Part shown: piece after piece, positions 15,111 through 23,176 of the stretch
How the letters are laid out: each line of letters begins with the position of its first letter
Position numbering within the stretch: position 1 is the first letter of the stretch
Virus record (IMG/VR): IMGVR_UViG_3300031578_000311
Span: 1-24,862 of that record
Length of the DNA: 24,862 nt
Strand: one strand, 5' to 3'
From: a virus
Notes under the pieces: generated by a model
What the model was told of the DNA's origin: nothing
Databases searched by the model: none
What the model saw: the letters and a program-made list of their open reading frames with translations, nothing else
Program-made: the position numbers and the translations under genes

Positions 15111-15326
15111 TTAAAGGGTTGGTCGGGCGTTGGGTGCAACAGGCGCTGAAGGCAACGTCGCAGGGGTCGGGGTCGCGGACGGTACCTGAGGGGCCATCTG
15201 GGGTTGTTCGGCGGCGGGTGTTGTACGCTGTATGGTACCTGCGCTTAATTCAGCGAATTTCCGCGCGTCGACGTGAAAATGAGCGAGGGCGGCTGCGTAA
15301 CCATTACTATACGCTGTCCGGATCAT
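15111..15326 (-). CDS. 71-residue protein with shared N-terminal peptide
   Basis: The ATG at 15326 overlaps the previous stop as TGATG; a TTG one codon earlier is less likely. The product starts MIRTAYSNGYAAALAHFHV, a clear version of the peptide shared with several neighbours ([KR]-x-A-[HY]-x2-G-x3-A-L), then DARKFAELSAG with a Lys-x-Ala. The last 40 residues are a Pro/Ala/Thr-rich tail with no predicted structure. It lies third in the coupled run after the second RNAP gene. The whole protein is little more than the peptide plus a flexible tail, which makes the peptide itself the likely functional part. Confidence 0.7.
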   Translation of the reverse strand: MIRTAYSNGYAAALAHFHVDARKFAELSAGTIQRTTPAAEQPQMAPQVPSATPTPATLPSAPVAPNARPTL

Positions 15327-15919
15327 CAAACACCTCTAGAATAGGGACTCACGGGCGGCGGATATCCGTCCGGCGCTGATTCAGCGGGTTGAGGGATTTG
15401 ACGCGGGGGCGCGGGAGGGAGCGCCGGGGGTTGAGGCTTTCCGCTAAATATACGCCCCACACCCTTTCCTACGTGATGTCCCAGGCTCCCGAGTATCGGA
15501 GCACCAATCAGACCTCCGGCCAGGCCTCCATACATGAGGCCCGCTGCGGAGCCAAGGGCCCCCAGGGTGTTGGAGACGCGGCTCTCATTCGGGTCGCCTG
15601 CTTTGCCGCGGGCGGCTTGGACGGCACCGATCGCAGGGAGAGCACCCAGCCCCCGGAAGATCCACGATTTGGCTCGGGAGCCAGGGATCGTCGGCCAGAA
15701 AACATTCGAGGGGTGTAGAATGCCGCCTGGACGACCTCCCTCCGAACTTTGGAAGACCCGGCGCAGGCCACCTTGTCGCGCCTGTCGAACAACCGTCGGG
15801 AGTTCACCGACAAGTGCCATACGACCAAATGACAGCGCGCTGCTCAAGGGGCCGGCTTCTTTGATGTTGTACTTCTCGAGAGCGTCTTGAATTCCACGCT
15901 GATGAGCTTCGCGAAGCAT
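15326..15919 (-). CDS. Tagged small protein with Gly-rich hydrophobic segment, 197 residues
   Basis: The ATG at 15919 overlaps the stop of the RNAP gene as TAATG, and its TGA overlaps the next ATG. The N-terminus MLREAHQRGIQDALEKYNI followed by K-E-A-G is one of the best examples of the shared peptide. A basic middle (ELPTVVRQARQGGLRRVFQS) is followed by a long Gly/Ala-rich hydrophobic region (about residues 117-155; TLGALGSAAGLMYGGLAGG and GLIGAPILGSLGHHVGKGVG). The C-terminus is a Pro-rich tail. The plan tag, body, hairpin-like hydrophobic segment is repeated in several genes here. Translation coupled to the RNAP suggests a linked role. No family recognised. Confidence 0.72.
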   Translation of the reverse strand: MLREAHQRGIQDALEKYNIKEAGPLSSALSFGRMALVGELPTVVRQARQGGLRRVFQSSEGGRPGGILHPSNVFWPTIPGSRAKSWIFRGLGALPAIGAVQAARGKAGDPNESRVSNTLGALGSAAGLMYGGLAGGLIGAPILGSLGHHVGKGVGRIFSGKPQPPALPPAPPRQIPQPAESAPDGYPPPVSPYSRGV

Positions 15920-17709
15920 TAGTACCGCCCCCCTTCCCCTTGTCCAAAGGTGGTTCCTGCCGCGTAGGCGGGGATGGGGCTCGTTCCGCGCAGATCGCTC
16001 ACATCACCTCGGTGGGCTCCGGTGAGAAGCGATTCTTTGAGGTAGCGGTGAGCAAGACGCGACATCCAGTCAGGGTTGAGCAAAGGGGTTCGGGATGCTG
16101 CACGAACCACAGGCACCATTTGGGGGGCTGTGGTTGCGATGTTCACAGAGACGATGTTACGCGCTTTCAGCGTATCGCGCATCGAAGGAGTGATACGTGT
16201 TCCCGCCGTAAAGTGGAGGACATTTCCGGCGAGGGTTTCGCCGATGGCGTCGTTGATCGAGACGTGCTTCCGCTGGTTCGACATCGCAGCGTTGAACCGG
16301 TTGTAGTCGACGATGTCCCCTTTGATGAACCCGTGATCGTCGTCTTCGCCTGTGTCGGTGATTTCGACGTGGTTCATGACGGAACGCGCCAGGGTTTCCA
16401 GGTGCCGGCGGTCGACACCCCCCGCCTCCCGTTGGTAGATGCCGTGTAGCATATCTACCAGATGGGCACGCCCCTGTCCGAGTCCCTTGAGACGAACAAC
16501 CTCATCTGGCTTCGGGATGCCGTCTGTCAACGCGTCTCCTGCTTCTACCTTCCCTCCGACACGTGCAGTGATGCGCAGGTCAGGACTGGCGTAGAGCTTG
16601 TCGCCACCGGTATGGATGTAGTGGCCCCCTTGAGGCGCTTTTTCTATGCGCGTGATGTCTCCGTCCTTTTCGGCGAGAACAGCACGGTGTAGAAACGAGC
16701 GCGGCATCTCTAGCATTTGACGGACGCCTTGGACGCCCCTCAGTTGCTTCTTCTCTTGTGTGTTTACGCGGCCCCCGTGTTTCGCGTCGAGAGCAAACTG
16801 CGTGAGGGGTTCTGCGAGCGCCTGCGCAGCGCGCATACCGACATTCGTTCCCACTGTGTGGGGTTTCCCGTTGGAGGAGAGGCCCTGGCATTTTTGGCAG
16901 ACCCCACTCGAGGCTTGGCAAGTCATCGGAGACCGAACGATGATCATCGTGTTCTTCGAAAGCCTCTGCGCGACGGCAGGCGTAACGAGTGAGCCCGCGG
17001 GGTGTTGGCCGTGGGCTGTTGCCAAATACCGGTCAATGACAGAGGGGTCACTCGCTTTCAACGCAATGCCATTTTTGGTGCCGCAGTCAGGCATCGTAAC
17101 GAGCTTGTCGCCCATGTTGTTGACGAGGATCTTCGCGAAGTCGCCTGCATCAGCAGGGGCGAGATACGTCTTGATCATGTTGACTCGAGCTTCGCTGCCC
17201 GCGACCCATGTATCAGACGCTTTGAGGCCTTCCGCGTAGTTCTTGCTGATGAACCACGGGACGATTTCGTCCTTATCGTCGCGAGCGAGGACTGGCCCAC
17301 CGACGATTTTCATGAGCTGTCCGTGTGACCCACGCCCCCCAGAGACGACCTGCTGGTTCATTCTACCAGGGTGGGTCTTAGTGTAGTCCAGCATCGCGTT
17401 TTGAGCAGTCAGGAGGGCTTTCTCCTTGTCCGCACCTTTGGCGAGGCGGTACTTCGTCGCATGCGTCTTCATCAACGCTGTACGCTTTGGCTCGTTGGTC
17501 AGGTCATCGAGTCCGATGGACATTCCTTCGAGCGTGGCCACTTCATCTCCAAGCCGTTTTAGGTTGGTGACGGTAGCGGAGTACATACCCGGATTGTTTT
17601 TGGCGACGTCGGTCAATACGCTGTGAAGATTCTTCTTCGTGAGGGTGCCGCGTCCTCTGTATTGTACAGGGAGGGCATCGTCGACGAGGTATTGACCGAA
17701 CGTGGGCAC
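15919..17709 (-). CDS. RNA polymerase beta-prime subunit, C-terminal half
   Basis: The protein has 596 residues from GTG 17709, close to the preceding stop. It continues beta-prime where the 1484-residue protein ends: TFGQYLVDDALPVQY (3-17) corresponds to the T-V-G-R-x8-P-x-G-L-P-F segment of cellular beta-prime. GMSIGLDDL (62-70) and the bridge-helix motif SGGRGSHGQLMKIVGG (123-138) follow. Then comes zinc site C209, C264, C271, C274 (DCGT...TCQASSGVCQKC), and the trigger-loop region AAQALAEPLTQFALDAKHGG (294-313) with His311 at the place of E. coli His936. The usual Met-Arg pair there reads Leu307-Asp308. It should assemble with the fused subunit to form the active site. About 285 residues follow the trigger loop, shorter than in bacteria. 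Confidence 0.93.
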   Translation of the reverse strand: MPTFGQYLVDDALPVQYRGRGTLTKKNLHSVLTDVAKNNPGMYSATVTNLKRLGDEVATLEGMSIGLDDLTNEPKRTALMKTHATKYRLAKGADKEKALLTAQNAMLDYTKTHPGRMNQQVVSGGRGSHGQLMKIVGGPVLARDDKDEIVPWFISKNYAEGLKASDTWVAGSEARVNMIKTYLAPADAGDFAKILVNNMGDKLVTMPDCGTKNGIALKASDPSVIDRYLATAHGQHPAGSLVTPAVAQRLSKNTMIIVRSPMTCQASSGVCQKCQGLSSNGKPHTVGTNVGMRAAQALAEPLTQFALDAKHGGRVNTQEKKQLRGVQGVRQMLEMPRSFLHRAVLAEKDGDITRIEKAPQGGHYIHTGGDKLYASPDLRITARVGGKVEAGDALTDGIPKPDEVVRLKGLGQGRAHLVDMLHGIYQREAGGVDRRHLETLARSVMNHVEITDTGEDDDHGFIKGDIVDYNRFNAAMSNQRKHVSINDAIGETLAGNVLHFTAGTRITPSMRDTLKARNIVSVNIATTAPQMVPVVRAASRTPLLNPDWMSRLAHRYLKESLLTGAHRGDVSDLRGTSPIPAYAAGTTFGQGEGGRY

Positions 17710-17712
17710 TCG

Positions 17713-18066
17713 TTAGCCTAGGCCCATAGAGGCGCGGCGCTTCTCTTCGTCTGATTTGCCGAAGAGTTTCTTGGCGCCATAGAGGCCGGCGGCACCGATG
17801 GCGAGGCCGGGGGCCAACGTCTTGAGGTTGCCGACGGCTTGTTGACGATGCATAGCTTTCCCGAGTTCGGGGCTGAAGCCTGCAGGGGGTTTCCACCCTT
17901 CGCCGGCAACTGCGGGATTGAATTTTCCGCCGAAGCCCCCTCGGACGTTTGCTGCAAGGGATTTGGCAGCCCCTAGTTGTCTGCCAAAAAAGCCCGCCGC
18001 GTACTTCTCGAGGCCGAAAGCAGCGAGAGCATCCACATAGCCTTGGTCATGTGCGTTTTTGAGCAT
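17713..18066 (-). CDS. Tagged small protein between the two RNAP genes, 117 residues
   Basis: The ATG at 18066 overlaps the previous stop as TAATG. The N-terminus MLKNAHDQGYVDALAAFGL followed by E-K-Y-A-A-G is the clearest copy of the shared peptide. A Gly-rich basic middle (GAAKSLAANVRGGFGGKFNP) and a hydrophobic stretch LKTLAPGLAIGAAGLYGAKK follow, and the end is charged (KSDEEKRRASMGLG). It lies directly upstream of, and is coupled to, the beta-prime C-terminal gene. It might be an RNAP partner or a co-packaged inner protein; nothing in it resembles omega, sigma or a known transcription factor. Confidence 0.72.
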   Translation of the reverse strand: MLKNAHDQGYVDALAAFGLEKYAAGFFGRQLGAAKSLAANVRGGFGGKFNPAVAGEGWKPPAGFSPELGKAMHRQQAVGNLKTLAPGLAIGAAGLYGAKKLFGKSDEEKRRASMGLG

Positions 18067-18635
18067 TAGAAAGCTGCCCCTATCTGGGTGTTTTGGCCTA
18101 GGTCACTTACGCGACCGCCTGCGTCTCCGCCGGACAGGTCTGTGGGTGCCCCCCACATAGTGTCACGATCCAATGGGTCCTGTCGTGCATCACTGGAAGA
18201 TGGGACAGGGTCAGGGAGCGCCTGCAGAATCTCGGTGAGTTTCTCGACAGGGGTATCTTCTGTGGGCGCTTCTTCTTCCGGTGGCGCGTTTTCATCCACA
18301 GGGGGAGGGCCTGGGGGCAGAAGTCCGCCGACCTCGTCGGCAGGTAGCGGCGGCAAACCTGGAGCTAGCTCAGCATTCTTGCGTGCCTCGGTGAGGAACG
18401 CATCCTTCACGCCGTGAAAGGTACCCGTGTCAGGCTTCGGGATCTTCAGGCGGCACTCTTTCGCTGCGCTTTTGAGGCCGAAGAGGGTCAGAGCGTCCGC
18501 GGCACCTTTGATGAAGGCCTCCTTGACTTTCTCGGGGAGGCGCTTTCCGTTGGGGGTTTCCTTTTCCCAGCGGGCGGCCATGTCTGGTTCATTGGCCCAC
18601 ATCCAACGGCGCTGTGCTTTGCTCTTCATCGGCAT
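18066..18635 (-). CDS. Phage protein with SKAQRRWM-type N-terminus and internal tag, 189 residues
   Basis: From ATG 18635 the protein reads MPMKSKAQRRWMWANEPDMA, then ARWEKETPNGKRLPEKV. This S-K-A-Q-R-[RF]-[MW] ... R-W-E-K-E-T-P-x-G-K-x-L-P pattern is one I know from many unrelated phage proteins of unknown function. It runs straight into VKEAFIKGAADALTLFGL (37-54) with K-S-A-A after it, an internal copy of the shared peptide. The rest is acidic and Pro-rich, probably disordered, with a short helix EKLTEILQALPDPVP. No Shine-Dalgarno sequence is visible and a promoter-like element ends only 10 bases upstream, so it may be translated leaderless. First gene after the fused RNAP. Confidence 0.7.
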   Translation of the reverse strand: MPMKSKAQRRWMWANEPDMAARWEKETPNGKRLPEKVKEAFIKGAADALTLFGLKSAAKECRLKIPKPDTGTFHGVKDAFLTEARKNAELAPGLPPLPADEVGGLLPPGPPPVDENAPPEEEAPTEDTPVEKLTEILQALPDPVPSSSDARQDPLDRDTMWGAPTDLSGGDAGGRVSDLGQNTQIGAAF

Positions 18636-18642
18636 GATGGTC

Positions 18643-18654
18643 GAATTATAGGCG
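18643..18654 (-). promoter_or_regulatory. Candidate late promoter, SGCCTATNATTY element
   Basis: The minus strand reads CGCCTATAATTC, with TATAAT at 18650..18645. Fourteen bases (TTCGCCTATAATTC) match the element upstream of the gene at 946 exactly. It sits in the 32-base gap after the fused RNAP gene and only 10 bases before ATG 18635. There is no -35-like box at 17 bases (CGGTAG). If active, the transcript would begin at or next to the start codon. Confidence 0.5.
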
Positions 18655-18667
18655 AAGTTACGCGGAT

Positions 18668-21600
18668 CTACCGTCCAATCTCAACATTGTCTTTCAGAGA
18701 AATCTCACCACGGTGATATGCGGCCAATGCGTCTTGCTTCGTGGCGAAATGCTTCGCTTTCCCTCTGTTGCCCGTCATCGACGCTCTGTAGAGCCCGAGA
18801 ACCGACTCCATTTCGGGGACGACATTGAGTTGTCCAGGGCTCTTGTCGCTGAAAATGAGGTTCGAGAGAGTCATCCTCTTGACGTCAGCTACACCTCCAG
18901 GCGTCACGGGTGCGTGGAGTTGGATCGCGTCCCCGTCGTAGTCCGCGTTCATTCCCTTCTCTGCGAAGGGGTTCAGCCGTACGGTTTTCCCTTCGACGAT
19001 TTTCGGAAAGGCTCCAACGATGTTGAAGCGATGTAGGGACGGAGCCCGGTTGACCATGAGAGGACGTTCTTGTGCTTCGGTGAGCAGTTCGTTCCGCGCG
19101 AGCGGCTGCTTTTCATCGACCATCTTTTTGGCGTCAGTGGCGGCGTACCCCTTCCTCACGAGACGCCCGATGACGAACTTTCCGTACATCCCCCAGAGCA
19201 TGTCTTCGGGAACACCGACTTCGTCCATGTTGAGCGTAGGGTCTGGTGCGATCGTTGCTCGTCCTGAGACGTCTTGCTGACGCTTCATTAGCTTGGACTG
19301 GAAGAACCCACTTCCCGGGCGTGTACCCGCGATGAGATTGAGGTAGCCCTTCGCTCCCCGTTTCTGGCTAGTAGGGCTCGTAGGAGCATGTGTACCGAAG
19401 ACGGCCCCGATGGACTCGAAGAGATGGTTTCGCGGTTGTCTCAGTTCGTCTGCAGGGAGGATCCCTTTCACAGCCCCTAGCTGCTTGTTGGCTAGAAACG
19501 CATCGCGGTACAGCAGATTCGCGTCTCCGACTTGGAGTCGTCCGTCCTTGAGGGGGAGGACGGGGCGGATCACCGGAGGCGTAACGGGGATCTTGGTCAA
19601 CACGTATGCATCGTGCGGCTTCAGATCTTGGGCCTTGAGTGCGTTGAGGTACTTGATCTGCTTGACCGCATCGTCGAGCTTTGTACCACGGAGCGTTTTG
19701 GTGCTGGTATGCAGGTCCATGAGCTTGGCGTCGACGTCGATCTTTTTCAGCTCGTTTTGGAAATGCGCGCCCCCGTGCTGTCCGTGTTGCTCCGTGAATT
19801 CTTTCTTCGTCATACCGAGCAGACGCCTGACCGGTTCAGCGAACACGGGATTGACGATGGGCTCGTGCAGATTGACGTGTGACCATTTTGTACCGTTCGT
19901 CCCTCCTGTCATGGCGGGGTCGAAGAGGCCGCCGTTCTCCGGTTTGAGGTCTTTGGCGCGTAGGAGTTTCTGAGGAGACCGCAACGCACCGGAAGACATC
20001 CGGGTGATGTCTCGATCCGTGAGAGGGCCTAGTGCGAGACGGTTCCCTTGTTTGTCGACTTTCACCCCGGCGCCCTGGAGGGCGGAAAGGAATTTGTTGT
20101 ATGCGAACGATGTCTGTGGCGCGGGCGTCGGTAGACCGAGCTGGACGGAACGCCAGAACTCATCGTTGCGCTGCCCTTTGATTGACGCAGCTTCGCGTAG
20201 GACATTGCGTGCGTTGTGCGCGACGAGCCCATCGAATTCCATTTTGCCGAGAGCTTTGGCGCCGTCGGCACCGCCACGAGCAGGTTGTTGGTTGAAGTCG
20301 TACCGCTCCGCGCCGTGTGCCGCCCAGTTGGAATCGGTCGTCTTGAACAGCTTGAGGATGTAGCTCTTGCCGACGAAAACGTTTGGGATCTTCTTCCCCG
20401 TTTCTGGATCGAACACGGTCTCCTTATCTTTGAGCCCGTGCTTCTTGAGCTGCCTTTTAGCGAATTCCACGTTGTCGCTTGGGTGAAACTGGTCGAGGAG
20501 CATCGGTTTTCCGGTCTTGTCGGCAACCTTACCGAGCGCTGCTTCAACGATCTGTGCCGGGTTGATGCGGGAGACGACACCTGCTGACGTGAAAAGGAGG
20601 TCGATAGGCTTCCTGTCTTCTCCGTGGATCATCTGGTTGTCAGGCACGATCTTGGCGATGACACCCTTGTTGCCATAGCGCCCGCTGAGCTTATCGCCAA
20701 TACCAAGACGCTCTTCGGTTTTCACCGTTACGGTGATGCGGCGAGGTGTTTTGACGACGTCCATCACGACGCCAGGGCGGTCGTGGTCCCAAACCTCAGT
20801 CTCCTCTACATAGGGCTTCACTAAGGACTTCGACAGCCGCCCCAGTAGGAGTGCGTTGCCTGTCGCTTTGGTTTCGCGTACGGCGACGATGAGAGGGTCG
20901 TGTGGCTGTACGGTTGCGCCCTGTTTGATGACGCCATCATCGTCGAGTTGGCTGTACTGTTGGGCGGAATACATGCTGCCGAAGTATGCGCGGTGTTTTT
21001 CTCTTTTGGCGACAAGGTCACCGTCGAGCTGCATGACGTACTTGTACATGTGCTCAGACGTCAGACGCTTGGCAGCACTCTCTGAGACGACGAGACCGTC
21101 GTTTGTGTTGAGACCTCGGTACGGCATGTAGGCGACGCTCAGGTTCGTGCCTAGCGCGAGCGTATCGTTCTTGGTGTAGTTCGAGTCGGCCAGGTGCTGT
21201 CCCGCACGCACCTTGTCTCCGGCCTTCACGCTGAGATCGTTGTGGAGGTACGACTTGGCGGCGAGAGGGAAGTTCTGGTCGTAGTGTAGACGCAGGAGTC
21301 CGTCTTCATTGGCGAGCTTGAGGAAGTCGGAGTAGAACTCGTCATCTTCTTCATAGGAACCGCGTTTGAACATCCCGTCGCCGTCATCATCAGCAGATCC
21401 ACGTTTCGTCGTTGTCGGACGCAGGTAGATGTAGTCCTGGTCGATCTTTTCGATGGTGCCCGCGACGGGAGCCGTCGGCACAATCTTCGAGACCATCTGT
21501 TGTTCCATCGACTTCCGGGAGTCCCACGACCGTACTTGAATGAGCGGCGCTTCTCGGTTTACGAGGGAAAGCGCCTGGGATTGCTGCTTCGACGCCATGA

Positions 21601-23122
21601 GCGTACGGTTTCCCTGCATACCGTTGAGGAGGGGCAGCAGGTTTGTCGTGGGGCCGTATAGGTCGGATGCGTGGTCGACCTGGTGAGTCACTTTTCCGGC
21701 ACCAATCTGCTCAACCTTTCCGTTACGCATCACGTCGACGATTTTGCCTTTACCGAGGTTCTCGCCCGGAAAAGCAACTACCGCGTTGGCGAGGTCCGTG
21801 GCTTTCATTGGGACCCGGCGTCCCGTTTTCACATCACGGAGCATCGCGTAGAGATTGCCCTGGTCATCACGCCGAGTAGTCATCGCTGCGCGGATGTCGA
21901 TACCTGTTTTGAAGCTCTCCGGGCTCCGGACCGGGTCCATGATCGCGAAGTGAGTAGAGTGGACGTTCCGCGCTTCGAGCGGAATCGCACGGTCAGAAGA
22001 GATCGCTCCCTCACCCAACGCCGTGACGCGCACAGCGGAGTCCATCAGTTCCATAGGGTTGATCTGCATTGGGACTGCAGAGAGCGCGGACTTTGCTAGG
22101 AATGAATGCACCGAGCGCGTGAACGGGGCAGGCGGGAGCGCTTTGCGGACATTGCCTTTGTGTGCGTCGAGCTTCAATCCAAGTTTCGCCTTGATTCCGC
22201 GGGCGTCGAGATGGAGGCGCTCCTTGATGAAGTCGTCGACGGAGTGGAAAGTTTTGAATTCCAGCGAGTCACGGTCGTCGGTGTCTTCGGCCTGACGGTG
22301 AACATCGAGCAGCTTTGACGAAGCCGCCAGCATGGCGAGAGGTGACGCTTTGTCGTACGCAGTTCCCAACGTGCGCTGGGTGACCTCAGGGGACATTTGC
22401 GTTTTGTTGAGGTAATCGTGAACAGCTTTGACCCTATCTTCCGGCGTCTTGTGCACCTGTTGAGAGGGGTGGATGAAGCTCTTGTAGAACTTGTCTACGT
22501 GCCGTTCTGAGTCTTTGAACGCTGAGCGGTTTGTCTCTGCTACCGTCGACCCCCAGTTTTTGGCGATGTCCTGGTGTGGTACACCGAGCGCACGGAGGAC
22601 AGGATACAAGGGGATGCGAGAGGCGTTGCTCGTGGGCTGTGCGAAGAGGTGGCCTTTGGCCGGATCCATAAGGACGCGGAAGTTGGAACCTTTGGAAAGG
22701 TTGAAAGAGGCTTCGAGTTCCTCGTTACCGCGGCGCCGGGTGTAGACACCTGGTTTTGTGCGGATCTGATTCGAGACACTGTACTCGGTGCCATCGACAA
22801 TGAAGGTGTGGCGAGGGGTGAAGTAGGGCAGGCGCATGAGGGTGAAGTTCTTTGCTTCGTTGACAACCTTTCCCTGGTTGTCCTTGACGACGAGGTCCCC
22901 TCGGACGCGCTCCGATAGTGTGGTACCGGAGAGCAACGCGTTCTTTTGTTCACGGGAGGAGTACTCCATTTCCTCTACCCGCGGGTTGTTGATGGTGACG
23001 GAGAAGTTCTTGGTTTGAAGCGGGAAGGACTCAGACAACCCCTCGAGCGTTTTGCGCCGGATGTTCTCTCGTCGCGTGAGTGAATCCATCAATACGGGCG
23101 ACAGGTTTTTGTCTCTGGGCAT
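18668..23122 (-). CDS. RNA polymerase beta subunit fused to N-terminal half of beta-prime
   Basis: The protein has 1484 residues from ATG 23122 (GAGAG upstream). Beta features, in order: VDGTEYSVSNQIRTKPGVY (109-127); GNRTLMASKQQSQAL (504-518), matching N-R-A-L-M-G-x-N-M-Q-R-Q-A; AYMPYRGLNTNDGLVVSES (664-682); GDKLSGRYGNKGVI (809-822), with the two active-site lysines 811 and 819; and GGADGAKALGKMEFDGL (950-966), the beta C-terminal motif. Beta-prime then begins without a break: GGLFDPAMTGG (1064-1074), KLMKRQQDVSGRATI (1277-1291), VNRAPSLHRF (1357-1366) and catalytic NADYDGD (1392-1398). It ends after ALAAYHRGEISL, exactly before the segment that opens the other RNAP gene. The N-terminal beta-prime zinc ribbon is missing. 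An acidic insert lies at about 573-608. All catalytic residues are present, so activity is expected. Confidence 0.95.
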   Translation of the reverse strand: MPRDKNLSPVLMDSLTRRENIRRKTLEGLSESFPLQTKNFSVTINNPRVEEMEYSSREQKNALLSGTTLSERVRGDLVVKDNQGKVVNEAKNFTLMRLPYFTPRHTFIVDGTEYSVSNQIRTKPGVYTRRRGNEELEASFNLSKGSNFRVLMDPAKGHLFAQPTSNASRIPLYPVLRALGVPHQDIAKNWGSTVAETNRSAFKDSERHVDKFYKSFIHPSQQVHKTPEDRVKAVHDYLNKTQMSPEVTQRTLGTAYDKASPLAMLAASSKLLDVHRQAEDTDDRDSLEFKTFHSVDDFIKERLHLDARGIKAKLGLKLDAHKGNVRKALPPAPFTRSVHSFLAKSALSAVPMQINPMELMDSAVRVTALGEGAISSDRAIPLEARNVHSTHFAIMDPVRSPESFKTGIDIRAAMTTRRDDQGNLYAMLRDVKTGRRVPMKATDLANAVVAFPGENLGKGKIVDVMRNGKVEQIGAGKVTHQVDHASDLYGPTTNLLPLLNGMQGNRTLMASKQQSQALSLVNREAPLIQVRSWDSRKSMEQQMVSKIVPTAPVAGTIEKIDQDYIYLRPTTTKRGSADDDGDGMFKRGSYEEDDEFYSDFLKLANEDGLLRLHYDQNFPLAAKSYLHNDLSVKAGDKVRAGQHLADSNYTKNDTLALGTNLSVAYMPYRGLNTNDGLVVSESAAKRLTSEHMYKYVMQLDGDLVAKREKHRAYFGSMYSAQQYSQLDDDGVIKQGATVQPHDPLIVAVRETKATGNALLLGRLSKSLVKPYVEETEVWDHDRPGVVMDVVKTPRRITVTVKTEERLGIGDKLSGRYGNKGVIAKIVPDNQMIHGEDRKPIDLLFTSAGVVSRINPAQIVEAALGKVADKTGKPMLLDQFHPSDNVEFAKRQLKKHGLKDKETVFDPETGKKIPNVFVGKSYILKLFKTTDSNWAAHGAERYDFNQQPARGGADGAKALGKMEFDGLVAHNARNVLREAASIKGQRNDEFWRSVQLGLPTPAPQTSFAYNKFLSALQGAGVKVDKQGNRLALGPLTDRDITRMSSGALRSPQKLLRAKDLKPENGGLFDPAMTGGTNGTKWSHVNLHEPIVNPVFAEPVRRLLGMTKKEFTEQHGQHGGAHFQNELKKIDVDAKLMDLHTSTKTLRGTKLDDAVKQIKYLNALKAQDLKPHDAYVLTKIPVTPPVIRPVLPLKDGRLQVGDANLLYRDAFLANKQLGAVKGILPADELRQPRNHLFESIGAVFGTHAPTSPTSQKRGAKGYLNLIAGTRPGSGFFQSKLMKRQQDVSGRATIAPDPTLNMDEVGVPEDMLWGMYGKFVIGRLVRKGYAATDAKKMVDEKQPLARNELLTEAQERPLMVNRAPSLHRFNIVGAFPKIVEGKTVRLNPFAEKGMNADYDGDAIQLHAPVTPGGVADVKRMTLSNLIFSDKSPGQLNVVPEMESVLGLYRASMTGNRGKAKHFATKQDALAAYHRGEISLKDNVEIGR

Positions 23123-23176
23123 TGAGTCTCTCTAAGCTGAAGGCGTTTCTTTGGTACAAGAAGACGCTGAAGAGAT

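Noticed and set aside
17713-18668. Split beta-prime as a frameshift, sequencing error or split intein
   Set aside because: Two intact genes lie between the halves, the break falls between conserved blocks, and neither end shows intein motifs or a splice-site Cys/Ser followed by extein sequence.
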